The position numbers and the translations under genes were made by a program. Source: JAICYJ01 sp963737445 (GTDB lineage Bacteria; Actinomycetota; Thermoleophilia; Gaiellales; JAICJC01). Taken from it: a stretch of 64,000 nucleotides of DNA. Positions 50,509 to 59,997 of this stretch are shown one piece after another. Below the pieces are notes generated by a model. That model had not been told where the DNA came from and made no database searches. It was given only the letters and a program-made list of their open reading frames with translations. Position 1 is the stretch's first letter; the number at the start of each line of letters is the position of its first letter. The stretch covers positions 1 to 64,000 of the forward strand of contig CAVTSO010000006.1 in assembly GCA_963737445.1 (NCBI GenBank), in the 5' to 3' direction.

Positions 50509-51448
50509 TCACTCAGTGGAACACGTGCCCGTCCTCGCATCCGAGGTTGCCGAGCTGCTCGACCTGCAGCCGGGTGACACCGTGATCGACGGCACGTTCG
50601 GCGCCGGCGGCCACGCCGCCCTGCTGGAGCCGCAGCTGCGCGGCCACGGCTGCTACGTCGCCATCGACCGCGACCCTGAGGCCGAACGGCACTTCAAGCG
50701 CTTCGCGGCCGGGGCGTCGGCCGACACGCGGTTCATCCACGGCAACTTCGCGCTGGTGCTGCGCAACCTGGCCGCCACCGAGCTGCGCGCCGACGCGCTC
50801 GTGCTCGACCTCGGCATCTCGTCGATGCAGATCGACCGGCCCGAGCGCGGCTTCAGCTACGCCGCCGACGCTCCGCTGGACATGCGCATGGATCCCACCG
50901 GCGACCTGACGGCCGCCGAGATCGTGAACGAGTGGGACGAGCGCGAGATTGCTCAGCTCCTGCGCGGCTACGGCGAGGAGCGGTTCTCGCGGCAGATCGC
51001 CCGCGCCATCGTGCGCCGCCGCGCACGCGAGCCGTTCGCCCGCACGGGTGACCTGGTCGATGTGATCAAGGCCGCGATCCCCACGCCCAGCCGGTTCGGG
51101 CAGGGACATCCCGCCAAGCGCTCCTTCCAGGCGCTGCGGATCGCCGTCAACGACGAGCTGGAATCGCTCAGCGAGGGCCTCGATCACGCGCTGGAGCTGC
51201 TGGCACCCGAGGGCCGGATGGCCGTGATCAGCTTCCACTCGCTCGAGGACCGGATCGTGAAGCGCTTCATCCGCAACCAGGCCCGCGGCTGCACCTGCCC
51301 GCCCGACTTCCCGATCTGTGTCTGCGGCCACGAGCCGCTGCTGCGCGCGCTCACCACGCGGGCGGTGGTGCCAAGCGTGGACGAGCGCTGCGTCAACCCG
51401 CGCTCCGCGTCGGCCAAGCTGCGGGCGGCCGAAAGGACGCAGGCATGA
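50480..51448 (+). CDS. rsmH: 16S rRNA (cytosine-1402-N4) methyltransferase
   Basis: A 322-residue SAM-dependent enzyme. EHVPVLASEVAELLDLQPGD then TVIDGTFGAGGHAALLEPQL (SAM motif), LDLGISSMQIDRPERGFSY, GHPAKRSFQALRIAVNDEL and ISFHSLEDRIVKRFI are all diagnostic. Two CxC pairs near residue 275 (CTCPPDFPICVC) are common in this family. ATG 50480 has GTGGAGG immediately upstream; a later GTG is possible. Confidence 0.95.
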   Translation: MLPNVSHSSSHSVEHVPVLASEVAELLDLQPGDTVIDGTFGAGGHAALLEPQLRGHGCYVAIDRDPEAERHFKRFAAGASADTRFIHGNFALVLRNLAATELRADALVLDLGISSMQIDRPERGFSYAADAPLDMRMDPTGDLTAAEIVNEWDEREIAQLLRGYGEERFSRQIARAIVRRRAREPFARTGDLVDVIKAAIPTPSRFGQGHPAKRSFQALRIAVNDELESLSEGLDHALELLAPEGRMAVISFHSLEDRIVKRFIRNQARGCTCPPDFPICVCGHEPLLRALTTRAVVPSVDERCVNPRSASAKLRAAERTQA

Positions 51449-51918
51449 GCGTCGTCGCTCCGGCGCCGGCGGCACCGTCGCGGCCGCGTCGCGCGGCGCC
51501 GGCAACCGAGACCGCACCCAAGCGCAGACAGAACCGCCGCCGGCCGGCCACGCTGGCGCTTCCGCGCGCGGGGCGCTCGCCGGTCGCCCCGGGTGTGCTG
51601 TGGGTGCTTCTGATCGCCACCCTCCTGGGCGGCATCGTGGCGCTGAACGTGGGCGCGCTCCGCAACTCGATCTCGGCCAGCAAGATCGAGGGGCAGGAGG
51701 CGGCGCTGCGCTCCCAGAACGACGCGCTGCGCTCGCTCGTGGCCGAGCGATCGGGCTCGGGTCGCATCAACGCCGACGCGGTCCGCTACGGCATGATCTC
51801 GGCACAGCCGCAGCGCAGCGACTACCTGCGTCTGCACCCGCTGAAGCATGCGGCGAGGCCTCAGGCCATGAGTGCCGGCGGGACAGCCGGCCGGCAGGGT
51901 GGCAAAGCGGCACCGTGA
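51445..51918 (+). CDS. ftsL: FtsL-like septum protein
   Basis: A 157-residue bitopic protein: basic N-terminal tail of about 48 residues, one helix (VLWVLLIATLLGGIVALNVG), then a coiled coil (SKIEGQEAALRSQNDALRSL) and a disordered C-terminus. FtsL sequences diverge widely; identity rests on topology and place between rsmH and ftsI. ATGA overlap with rsmH and GTGA overlap with ftsI. Confidence 0.85.
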   Translation: MSVVAPAPAAPSRPRRAAPATETAPKRRQNRRRPATLALPRAGRSPVAPGVLWVLLIATLLGGIVALNVGALRNSISASKIEGQEAALRSQNDALRSLVAERSGSGRINADAVRYGMISAQPQRSDYLRLHPLKHAARPQAMSAGGTAGRQGGKAAP

Positions 51919-53654
51919 GCAAGCAGTCCGACCAGCGGTTGCGGCTGATCATGTTCGTGTTCGCAGCCGCCTTCGCGGTCGTCATCGGCCGCGCGTTGTA
52001 CGTGCAGATCCTGCAGGCCAGCGCCCTGGCCGCCCGCGCCCACGGCCAGCAGAACTCGACCATCATCGTGCCCACCAGCCGCGGCCGGATCCTCGACGCG
52101 ACCGGCCAGACGCTGGCCGTCGACGTGCCCTCCAAGGACCTGATGGTCTACCCGGCCAGGGTGCAGGACGCCGGCCAGGTCGCCTCCTACATCGCGCAGA
52201 AGCTGGGCTACCAGCTCAAGCACAAGAAGGCGTTCAGGGCCGAGGTGAGGCTGCTGGAGAGCCGGCTGACGGTGCCGCACGTAGTGCAGGCGAGGGTGCT
52301 GGCGCAGCTCGACCCGGCCGTCGCCGCCGCGATCATGTCGGCGCACCCGTCGGGGCTGTTCACGGTCGACTCCGTGCGCCGCGACTACCCGTCCGGCAAG
52401 CTGGCCGCGCAGCTGATCGGCTACGTCGACTCGAACAACAGCGGCACGGTCGGCGCCGGCATCGAACACGAGTACAACACCGTGCTGGGCGGCCACCCGG
52501 GCGAGAAGCTCGAGGTGCGCGGCCCCGGCGACGTCCCGCTCAGCACGGTCACGCTGCGCCGCGCCCAGCAGGGCCGTGACGTCCAGCTCACAATCGATCG
52601 CTCCATCCAGCAGAAGGTGCAGTCGGTGCTGGACGCGACCGTGAGCCGCACGGGCGCGCACACGGCCACGGCGCTGGTGCTGGATCCGCGCAACGGCTCG
52701 ATCCTGGCCATGGCGACCGCGCCCGGCTACGACAACAACAAGGTTCACGACCTTTCGACCAAGCAGTTCGCGCGCGCCACCCCCAACATGGCGGTCGAGT
52801 ACTCCTACGAGCCCGGCTCGACCTTCAAGGTGGTGACGATGGGCGCCGCGCTGACGGCGGGAATCGTCACGCCACAGACGACATTCCGCATCCCGTATGC
52901 GATCAAGGTCGGCGACCGGATCGTGCACGACGACGCCCCCCGCCCGACCAAGACGTTCACGGCAGCCCAGATCCTGCAGCAGTCCTCGAACGTGGGCACG
53001 GTCACGATCGCCCAGTTCGTGCGCAAGCAGCCGCTCTACGACTGGATCCGGCGCTGGGGCTTCGGCCGCCCCACGCACATCGGCCTGCCGGCCGAGGCGG
53101 CGCCCGCCATCCTGCCGCCCGACAAGTGGTACTCGTCCTCGATCGGCAACATCCCGATCGGCCAGGGCATCGCGGTCACGCCGCTGCAGATGGCGGCCAT
53201 GTACGCCGGCATCGCCAACGGCGGCGTGATGGTCGAGCCGCACGTCGTGGAGAAGATCGGCGGCCGGCCCGCGCCCAAGCCGGTGTCGCGGCGGATCTTG
53301 AGTCCGACCGTCGACCACACCCTGGTGAACATGCTGAAGGGCGTCGTCGACACCGCCGCCGGCACCGGCACCCGGGCTTCGGTGCCGGGCTACACCGTGG
53401 CCGGCAAGACCGGTACCGCGCAGGTGGCGCTGCCACACAGCCTCGGCTATTCGACCCGCAACTACGTGGCCTCGTTCGTCGGCTTCCTGCCGGCCGACAA
53501 CCCGCGGGTCGAGGTGCTGGTGGTGGTCAACTCGCCGCGCACCAACATCTTCGGCGGCATCGTGGCCGCCCCCGCCTTCCAGCAGATCGCGACGTTCCTG
53601 ACCAAGGATCTGGCGATCCCGCCCGACAAGCCACTCGACCTCCCGGTCAACTAA
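51915..53654 (+). CDS. ftsI: Septal peptidoglycan transpeptidase (class B PBP)
   Basis: A 579-residue penicillin-binding protein. N-terminal anchor LIMFVFAAAFAVVIGRALYV, dimerisation domain with SRGRILDATGQTLAVDVPSK, transpeptidase with catalytic Ser302 in EPGSTFKVV, SxN motif at Ser357 (SSNVG) and Lys498 of KTGTAQ. Works with FtsW at the septum. No PASTA domains at the C-terminus. GTG start overlaps the ftsL stop. Confidence 0.95.
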   Translation: MSKQSDQRLRLIMFVFAAAFAVVIGRALYVQILQASALAARAHGQQNSTIIVPTSRGRILDATGQTLAVDVPSKDLMVYPARVQDAGQVASYIAQKLGYQLKHKKAFRAEVRLLESRLTVPHVVQARVLAQLDPAVAAAIMSAHPSGLFTVDSVRRDYPSGKLAAQLIGYVDSNNSGTVGAGIEHEYNTVLGGHPGEKLEVRGPGDVPLSTVTLRRAQQGRDVQLTIDRSIQQKVQSVLDATVSRTGAHTATALVLDPRNGSILAMATAPGYDNNKVHDLSTKQFARATPNMAVEYSYEPGSTFKVVTMGAALTAGIVTPQTTFRIPYAIKVGDRIVHDDAPRPTKTFTAAQILQQSSNVGTVTIAQFVRKQPLYDWIRRWGFGRPTHIGLPAEAAPAILPPDKWYSSSIGNIPIGQGIAVTPLQMAAMYAGIANGGVMVEPHVVEKIGGRPAPKPVSRRILSPTVDHTLVNMLKGVVDTAAGTGTRASVPGYTVAGKTGTAQVALPHSLGYSTRNYVASFVGFLPADNPRVEVLVVVNSPRTNIFGGIVAAPAFQQIATFLTKDLAIPPDKPLDLPVN

Positions 53655-53668
53655 CCTCCGCGCCAGGC

Positions 53669-55114
53669 TTGGAACTCGCGAACCTGATCGGGACGATCGG
53701 GCCGCTGGAGGTGCGGGGTGGTGCGACGGGGCAGATCACCGCGCTCACCTACGACGCCGCTGCGGCCGTGCCGGGAGCACTGCACTTCTGCGTGCCCGGC
53801 TTCCGCGTCGACGGCCACGACTTCGCCGCCCAGGCGGAAGCGGCGGGAGCCGTGGCGCTGGTGGTCGAGCGCTTCCTCGACATCGACCTGCCGCAGCTGC
53901 TGGTGCGCTCCTCGCGGGCCGCGATGGGCCCCGCAGCCGACACCTTCTACGGCCACCCCAGCCACGAGCTCGACGTGATCGGTGTGACCGGCACCAACGG
54001 CAAGACCACCACCTGCTTTCTGCTGTACTCCGTGTTGGAGGCGGCCGGTCTGCGGCCCGCGCTGCTGGGCACGGTTGAGTCGCGGATCGGGGGGCAGGTG
54101 GCCGAGGTGAAGCGCACGACGCCCGAGAGCATCGACCTGCAGAGACAGTTCCGGCAGATGGCGGACGCCGGCGACCAGAGCTGCGCGATGGAGGTGTCGT
54201 CGCACGCGCTGGCGCTGGATCGGGTGGCCGGCACGCGCTTTGCCGCCGCGGCCTTCACCAACCTCACACAGGACCACCTCGACTTCCACCCGACGATGGA
54301 GGAGTACTACCTGGCCAAGCGCCGGCTGTTCGAGAACGACGCGTGGCCGGCGGCGGTCAACGTCGCCGACCCCTACGGCCGGCGGCTGGTGATGGAGGCG
54401 GCCGGCCCCGTGCTCAGCTACGGCGCCGCCGACGACCGGGCGGCCGTGCGCCCGCAGACCGTCGAGATCGGGGAGGGCGGGGCGATCTCGCTGATCGCGC
54501 TCACGCCGCGCGGCCTGCTTCCGCTGGACGTGCGGCTGCGCGGTGACTTCAACGTGGCCAACGTGCTCTGCGTGGTGGCGCTGAGCGAGCTGCTGGAGCT
54601 GCCGCACGAGGCGGTGCGGGCCGGCATCGCCGCGCTGCACGGGGTGCCGGGCCGCTTCGAGCCGGTGGACGCCGGCCAGCCCTTCACGGTGCTGGTCGAC
54701 TACGCGCACACGCCCGACTCGCTCGAAAACGTGCTCACCGCCGCGCGCCGCATCACGTCCGGCGAGGTGATCTGCGTGTTCGGCTGCGGCGGCGACCGCG
54801 ACCGCGGCAAGCGGCGGCTGATGGGCGGGGTCGCGCGACGGCTGGGCGACCGCGCCATCATCACCAACGACAACCCGCGCAGCGAGGATCCGGCGGCGAT
54901 CGCGGCCGAGATCATGAACGGCATCGACATGGAGGTCGAGCTCGACCGCCGCCGTGCGATCGAGCTGGCGGTCGCGGCCGCCCGCCCCGGGGACGTCGTC
55001 GTGATCGCCGGCAAGGGCCACGAGCAGGGGCAGCAGTTCGCCGACCACACGGTGCCCTTCGACGACCGCACGGCTGCGCTCGAGGCGCTGCAGCAGCTGG
55101 GGCAGACGGCGTGA
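53669..55114 (+). CDS. murE: UDP-MurNAc-tripeptide synthetase (meso-DAP adding)
   Basis: A 481-residue Mur ligase. N-terminal UDP-binding domain, P-loop IGVTGTNGKTTTCFLLYSVL, MEVSSHALALDRVAGTRFAA, carbamylated-Lys region and, in the C-terminal domain, FGCGGDRDRGKRRLMGGVA and DNPRSEDP. The DNPR sequence is the accepted mark of meso-diaminopimelate specificity. A TTG at 53669, 14 bases past the ftsI stop, is the best start since no ATG/GTG fits. Confidence 0.95.
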   Translation: MELANLIGTIGPLEVRGGATGQITALTYDAAAAVPGALHFCVPGFRVDGHDFAAQAEAAGAVALVVERFLDIDLPQLLVRSSRAAMGPAADTFYGHPSHELDVIGVTGTNGKTTTCFLLYSVLEAAGLRPALLGTVESRIGGQVAEVKRTTPESIDLQRQFRQMADAGDQSCAMEVSSHALALDRVAGTRFAAAAFTNLTQDHLDFHPTMEEYYLAKRRLFENDAWPAAVNVADPYGRRLVMEAAGPVLSYGAADDRAAVRPQTVEIGEGGAISLIALTPRGLLPLDVRLRGDFNVANVLCVVALSELLELPHEAVRAGIAALHGVPGRFEPVDAGQPFTVLVDYAHTPDSLENVLTAARRITSGEVICVFGCGGDRDRGKRRLMGGVARRLGDRAIITNDNPRSEDPAAIAAEIMNGIDMEVELDRRRAIELAVAAARPGDVVVIAGKGHEQGQQFADHTVPFDDRTAALEALQQLGQTA

Positions 55115-56430
55115 TCGAGCTGACAACCGCGGAGATCGCCGAGCTGACGCACGGCGAGACGCGGGTGGAGGCGGTCGTCACGGGCGTCGCCATCGACTCC
55201 CGGCGGGTGACCCCGGGCGACCTGTTCGTGGCGCTCGCAGGGGAGCGTGCCGACGGTGCCGACTTCGCGGATGACGCGCTGGCCGCCGGCGCCGCGGCGG
55301 CGCTGGTGCCGCGCGGCCAGGAGGGCCCGGGCCGGATCGCGGTGGACGACCCGCTGGACGCGCTGGCGGTGGTCGCTCGCGAGGTGCGCCTGCGCGGCAC
55401 GGCCAGCGTCGTCGGCATCACCGGATCCACCGGCAAGACCTCCACCAAGGACATTCTGGCCGCGCTGCTCGCGCCGCACACGGCCGTGGTGGCCAGCCGC
55501 CAGAACGAGAACAACGAGCTGGGGGTGCCGTTGACGCTCACACGGATCGAGCCGGTGACCGGCGTCGCGGTGGTGGAGATGGCCATGCGCGGCCTGGGCC
55601 AGATCGCCCGCCTGGCCGCCATCGCGCGTCCCCAGATCGGGATCGTGACCGGCGTCGGCCCCGTCCACCTGGAGCTGCTGGGCACGATCGAGAACGTGGC
55701 CCGGGCCAAGGCCGAGCTGCTGGAGGCGCTGCCGGCGGACGGCACCGCGATCGTGCCGTACGGCGAACCGCTGCTCGAGCGGTACCTGGCCGGGCTCGGC
55801 TGCACCGTGGTCAGCTTCGGGGCCGAGGAGGGTGCCGACGTGCAGCTGCGCGCATTCACCGCCACAGGCCACGCCGGGCAGGCGGAGATCGCGCTTCGCG
55901 GTCGAACCCTGTCCGTGCCCGTGAACTTCACCGCGCGTCACAACGCCCTCAACCTGGCGGCCGCTGCGGCTGCCTACGACAGCCTCGGCCTGCCGCTGGA
56001 CGAGCTGGCGCTGGGCGCCGGTGACGTCGCCTTCTCGCGCTGGCGCGGCGAGGAGATCGAGCTGCCCGGGGGCGGTCTGCTGATCGCCGACTGCTACAAC
56101 GCCAACCCGACCTCGATGGCCGCCGCGCTGCGCCACCTGTCGGAATCGGCCGCCGGCCGGCGGCGGGTGGCGGTGCTGGGCGACATGGCCGAGCTGGGGC
56201 CGGACGCCGGCGCGTACCACCGCGATGTGGGCGAGCTGCTGGGTCAGCTGGGGATCGAGGCCGTGGTCGCGGTGGGGCCGGAGTCGCGCGCCTACGGCGG
56301 CAGCTGGTTTGCGACCGTCGCCGAGCTGCGCGAGGCGCTCGGTGATGTGATCCAGCCCGGCGATGCGGTGCTGGTCAAGGCCAGCCGGTCGGTCGGTCTG
56401 GAGGACGCCGTGGAGGCGATCGCGCCGTGA
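55111..56430 (+). CDS. murF: UDP-MurNAc-tripeptide-D-Ala-D-Ala ligase
   Basis: A 439-residue Mur ligase. TGVAIDSRRVTPGDLFVALA at the N-terminus, P-loop VGITGSTGKTSTKDILAALL, QNENNELGVPLTL, EMAMRGLGQIARLAAIARPQ and C-terminal ADCYNANPTSMAAALRHL. Adds the terminal dipeptide to the cytoplasmic precursor. GTG overlaps the murE stop. Confidence 0.95.
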   Translation: MIELTTAEIAELTHGETRVEAVVTGVAIDSRRVTPGDLFVALAGERADGADFADDALAAGAAAALVPRGQEGPGRIAVDDPLDALAVVAREVRLRGTASVVGITGSTGKTSTKDILAALLAPHTAVVASRQNENNELGVPLTLTRIEPVTGVAVVEMAMRGLGQIARLAAIARPQIGIVTGVGPVHLELLGTIENVARAKAELLEALPADGTAIVPYGEPLLERYLAGLGCTVVSFGAEEGADVQLRAFTATGHAGQAEIALRGRTLSVPVNFTARHNALNLAAAAAAYDSLGLPLDELALGAGDVAFSRWRGEEIELPGGGLLIADCYNANPTSMAAALRHLSESAAGRRRVAVLGDMAELGPDAGAYHRDVGELLGQLGIEAVVAVGPESRAYGGSWFATVAELREALGDVIQPGDAVLVKASRSVGLEDAVEAIAP

Positions 56431-57437
56431 AACTGGTGCTGCTCGCGGGCGTGATCGCGATGCTGCTCTCGATCGCAGCGGGACCCGCGTTCATCGCCTT
56501 CGTGCGCCGGCACGCACTCGGCCAGCAGATCCGCGAGGAGGGTCCCGCCGGCCACATGTCCAAGCAGGGCACCCCCACGATGGGCGGTTTGATCCTGCTG
56601 TCCTGCGCGCTGCTCACGTTCGCGATCCTGACCAAGCGCACGACGCCGGCGCTGACCGTGGCCGGCGTGACCATCGCCTGCGCCGCCATCGGCTTCGTCG
56701 ACGACTGGTTCAAGCTGGTCCACAGCCGCTCGCTGGGCCTGTCAGGGCGCTGGAAGATGCTGGCTCTGCTGGGCGTGACCGCGGGGCTCGGGTACGTGGC
56801 GCACCAGCAGCACCTTTCGACCGACGTCTACCTGCCGCTGCTCGACGTCCGGCTGAACCTGGGCCCGGCCTACTACCTGCTGCTGTTCCTGGTCGTCGCC
56901 GGCGGTGCGAACGCGGTCAACCTGACCGACGGCCTGGACGGGCTGGCCGCGGGCACCGTCACGATCGCGATGCTGACCTACACCGCCATGATGGTGGTGG
57001 CGTTCCTGTCGCCGGGCGGGCTCACCGCCGAGGGCGCTGCCAGCCGCATCGACCTGGCGATCATGGGCGCGGCGATCGTCGGCGGCTGCGTCGGGTTCCT
57101 CTGGTACAACGCCTACCCGGCCGACGTGTTCATGGGCGACACCGGGTCGTTCGGCCTGGGCGGGGCGCTGGCGGCCATGGCCGTCTTCACCAAGACCGAG
57201 TTCCTGCTGGTCATCATCGGCGGCGTGTTCGTGATCGAGGCGCTGTCGGTTGCGATCCAGGTGATCGGCTTCAAGGTGTCCCGCAAGCGAGTGTTCCTGA
57301 TGGCGCCGATCCACCATCACTTCGAGATGCTGGAGTGGACCGAGAACAAGATCATCGTGCGGTTCTGGATCCTGGCCTCGATCTGCGGCGCCAGCGGCTT
57401 CGTCCTCTACTACCTCGCCTACTCCAAGTTCCGGTGA
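56427..57437 (+). CDS. mraY: Phospho-MurNAc-pentapeptide translocase
   Basis: A 336-residue integral membrane enzyme making lipid I. GPAGHMSKQGTPTMGGLILL, FVDDWFKLVHSRSLGLSGRW, NAVNLTDGLDGLAAGTVTIA and the late MGDTGSFGLGGALAAMAVFT and FLMAPIHHHFEMLEWTENKI are the standard motifs with the catalytic Asp and His triplet. GTG start overlaps murF; stop overlaps murD by 4 bases. Confidence 0.96.
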   Translation: MKLVLLAGVIAMLLSIAAGPAFIAFVRRHALGQQIREEGPAGHMSKQGTPTMGGLILLSCALLTFAILTKRTTPALTVAGVTIACAAIGFVDDWFKLVHSRSLGLSGRWKMLALLGVTAGLGYVAHQQHLSTDVYLPLLDVRLNLGPAYYLLLFLVVAGGANAVNLTDGLDGLAAGTVTIAMLTYTAMMVVAFLSPGGLTAEGAASRIDLAIMGAAIVGGCVGFLWYNAYPADVFMGDTGSFGLGGALAAMAVFTKTEFLLVIIGGVFVIEALSVAIQVIGFKVSRKRVFLMAPIHHHFEMLEWTENKIIVRFWILASICGASGFVLYYLAYSKFR

Positions 57438-58722
57438 GCGACGGCCGCTACGTGGTGCTGGGTCTGCGGCGGTCGGGCCTGGCCGCCGGCGAGGCGATCC
57501 GGCGGACGATGCCGCGGCGCGGAGGTGGTGGGGGTGGACGACGCCGCGGACATGGACACGGCGAGGCTTCGGGCGATCGGCGTCGAATACCGAGTCGGTG
57601 GAGAGCTGGTGTCGATGACCGGGGTGACAGCACTGGTGAAGTCGCCCGGTGCGCCGGGAGACCACCGCCTGGTCACCTCCGCCCGCGACGCCGGAGTCCC
57701 GGTCTGGAGCGAGGTCGAGCTGGGATACCGGTTGATCCAGAGCCCGATCATCGGCATCACCGGAACCAACGGCAAGACCACGACCACCGAGCTGGTCGGC
57801 GCGATGCTGCGCGCCGGCAACGTGCCGGTGGAGGTGGCCGGAAACGTGGGCCGGCCGCTCTGCGACCTGGCGGGGCGCGTGGATCCGGCCACATGGATCG
57901 CCTGCGAGCTGTCCAGCTTCCAGCTCGAGGACATCGACAGCTTCCGGGCGCGGGTGGGCGTGGTGCTGCAGGTCACGCCCGATCACCTCGATCGTCACGG
58001 CACGTTCGCCGAGTACCTGCGCAGCAAGCTGCGCCTGTTCGAGAACCAGACGGCCGAGGACACGGCCGTGCTGAACGCCGATGACCCGGTGCTGCGCGAG
58101 GCCGAGATCCCCGGCGCCGGCCGTCGCGTGTGGTTCAGCCGCGAGGAGTCCGACCGGATCGACTGGGAACATTCGTCGATCCGTGGCGACCATAACCTCG
58201 AGAACGCGCTGGCCGCGTCTGCGGCGGCGGAGGCCGTCGGCGTGTCCCGGGAGGCGCGCGACCGCGCGCTCCGCTCGTTCACTCCCCCGCCGCACCGGCT
58301 GCAGGTCGGTGGCCGTGCGTGAGGGCGTCAGCTTCGTCGACGACTCCAAGGCCACCAACCCGGAGGCGGTGATCAAGGCGCTGACCGCATACCGGGACGG
58401 CGTCCGGCTGGTGCTGGGCGGGTCGCTGAAGGGCTCGTCGTTCGCCGGGCTGGCCGCCGCCGTCGCCGCCGGCCCGGTCGTGTCGGTGGACGTGTACGGC
58501 GAGGCGGGCGAGCAGATCGCCGCCGCGCTGGCCGCCGCGGGCGTGCCGCACCGCCGCCACCCGCGGATGGCCGCCGCGGTGGCTGCCGCTGCAGCCGGCG
58601 CCCAGGCCGGAGACGTGGTGCTGCTGTCGCCGGCCTGCGCCAGCTTCGACGAGTTCACCGACTACGCCGAGCGCGGCCTGGCGTTCGCGCAGCTGGCGCA
58701 GGAGGTGCCGGTTGGTCGCTGA
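57434..58722 (+). CDS. murD: UDP-MurNAc-L-Ala:D-Glu ligase MurD (two frameshifts)
   Basis: GTG 57434 overlaps mraY. The frame starts YVVLGLRRSGLAAGEAIRRT, then must shift near 57511 to read EVVGVDDAADMDTARLRAIG. The P-loop GITGTNGKTTTTELVGAMLR and ACELSSFQLEDI follow. A second shift near 58306 (GGTCGGTGGCC, one G too many) restores EGVSFVDDSKATNPEAVIKA and LLSPACASFDEFTDY. All domains are present, and the gene is essential, so the breaks are most likely sequence errors. Confidence 0.88.
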
Positions 58723-59997
58723 CGTCCAGCGCGTCCGGCGCCGTGCCGCCCGCTCCTCGCCCCAGCTCGAGTACCACCTGCTGCTGCTGGTGACGCTGGG
58801 CCTGGTCGCCTTCGGGCTGATCATGGTCTACAGCGCGTCCAGCGGCACGGCCGTGGTCGAGGGGCAGGACCCCGTGGTCGCTCTCGCCCGGCAGGCGGTG
58901 TACGCGGCCGTGGGGGTGATTGCGATGCTGGTGCTGGCGCGCTTCTCGTACCGGCGCCTGCGCTACTTCGCCGCGCCGATCCTGTTCATCTCGATCGCCC
59001 TGCTGGTGGCCGTCAAGATCCCCGGGATCGGCGTCAGCATCAAGGGCGCCCAGCGCTGGATCTTCGTCGGGCCGATCTCGATCCAGCCCTCGGAGTTCGC
59101 CAAGGCGGCGGTGCTGATCTTCGCGTCGGCGGTGCTGGCCTCGCGGCGCAAGCCGCCGCGCACCCTGGCCCAGCTGTTCAACCCGGTGGGCGCCGTGGTG
59201 CTGGTGGTGCTGCTGCTGATCCACTCGCAGCCCGACCTCGGCACCACCATCGCGATCGCGCTGATGGTCTGCGGCATCCTGCTGGTCGCCGGCACCCCGC
59301 TGCGGCTGTTCAGCAGCGTGGCGATCGTGGGCGTGATCGGCGTCGCCTACACGGTCGCCCGCGAGCCCTACCAGATGGAGCGGATCCGGTCGTTCCTGGA
59401 TCCCTGGAAGGACCCGGCCGGGGCCGGGTACCAGAGCATCCAGGCGCTGCTGGCGCTGGGGTCGGGCGGGATCGCGGGGTCGGCGTGGGCAACGGCACCC
59501 AGAAGATCGGCTTCCTGCCGGAGGCGCCCACCGACATGATCGGCGCCGTGATCGGCGAGGAGCTGGGCCTGGTCGGGATCCTGGCGGTGGTGCTGGCGTT
59601 CGCGCTGTTCACGTGGCTCGGATTCCGGATCGCCCTGCGCTGCAAGGATCCCTTCGGGAAATACCTGGCCGCCGGCACCACGACGCTCGTGGCCGGGCAG
59701 GCGATCGTCAACTTCGGCGCCGTGCTCGGCTTCCTGCCGCTGACCGGGGTGCCGCTGCCGTTGATAAGCTCGGGCGGTTCCAGCCTGGTGGTGATGCTGA
59801 GCCTGGTGGGGGTGCTGCTGAACGTGGCGGACACCGGCGCGGTATCCGCGAAGGCTGCCAAGCCGGGCACCAGCCCGAAGAAGGATGTGAAGGCGACTGA
59901 ACCCAAGCAGGCCAAGCCCACGCGTGCTGATCGCCGCCGGAGGCACGGCGGGGCACGTCGTGCCGGCGCTGGCGGTGGCCGGCGCGCTACGGGCTAG
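58712..59997 (+). CDS. ftsW: Lipid II polymerase FtsW (one frameshift)
   Basis: SEDS glycosyltransferase with about ten helices. A TTG start at 58712 with AGGAGG 8 bases upstream. FGLIMVYSASSGTAVVEGQD, GAQRWIFVGPISIQPSEFAK, and, after restoring one G in the GGGG run at about 59478, GIAGVGVGNGTQKIGFLPEA then IGEELGLVGILAVV and PLPLISSGGSS. The C-terminal basic tail overlaps murG by 74 bases. Partner of FtsI. Confidence 0.88.
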
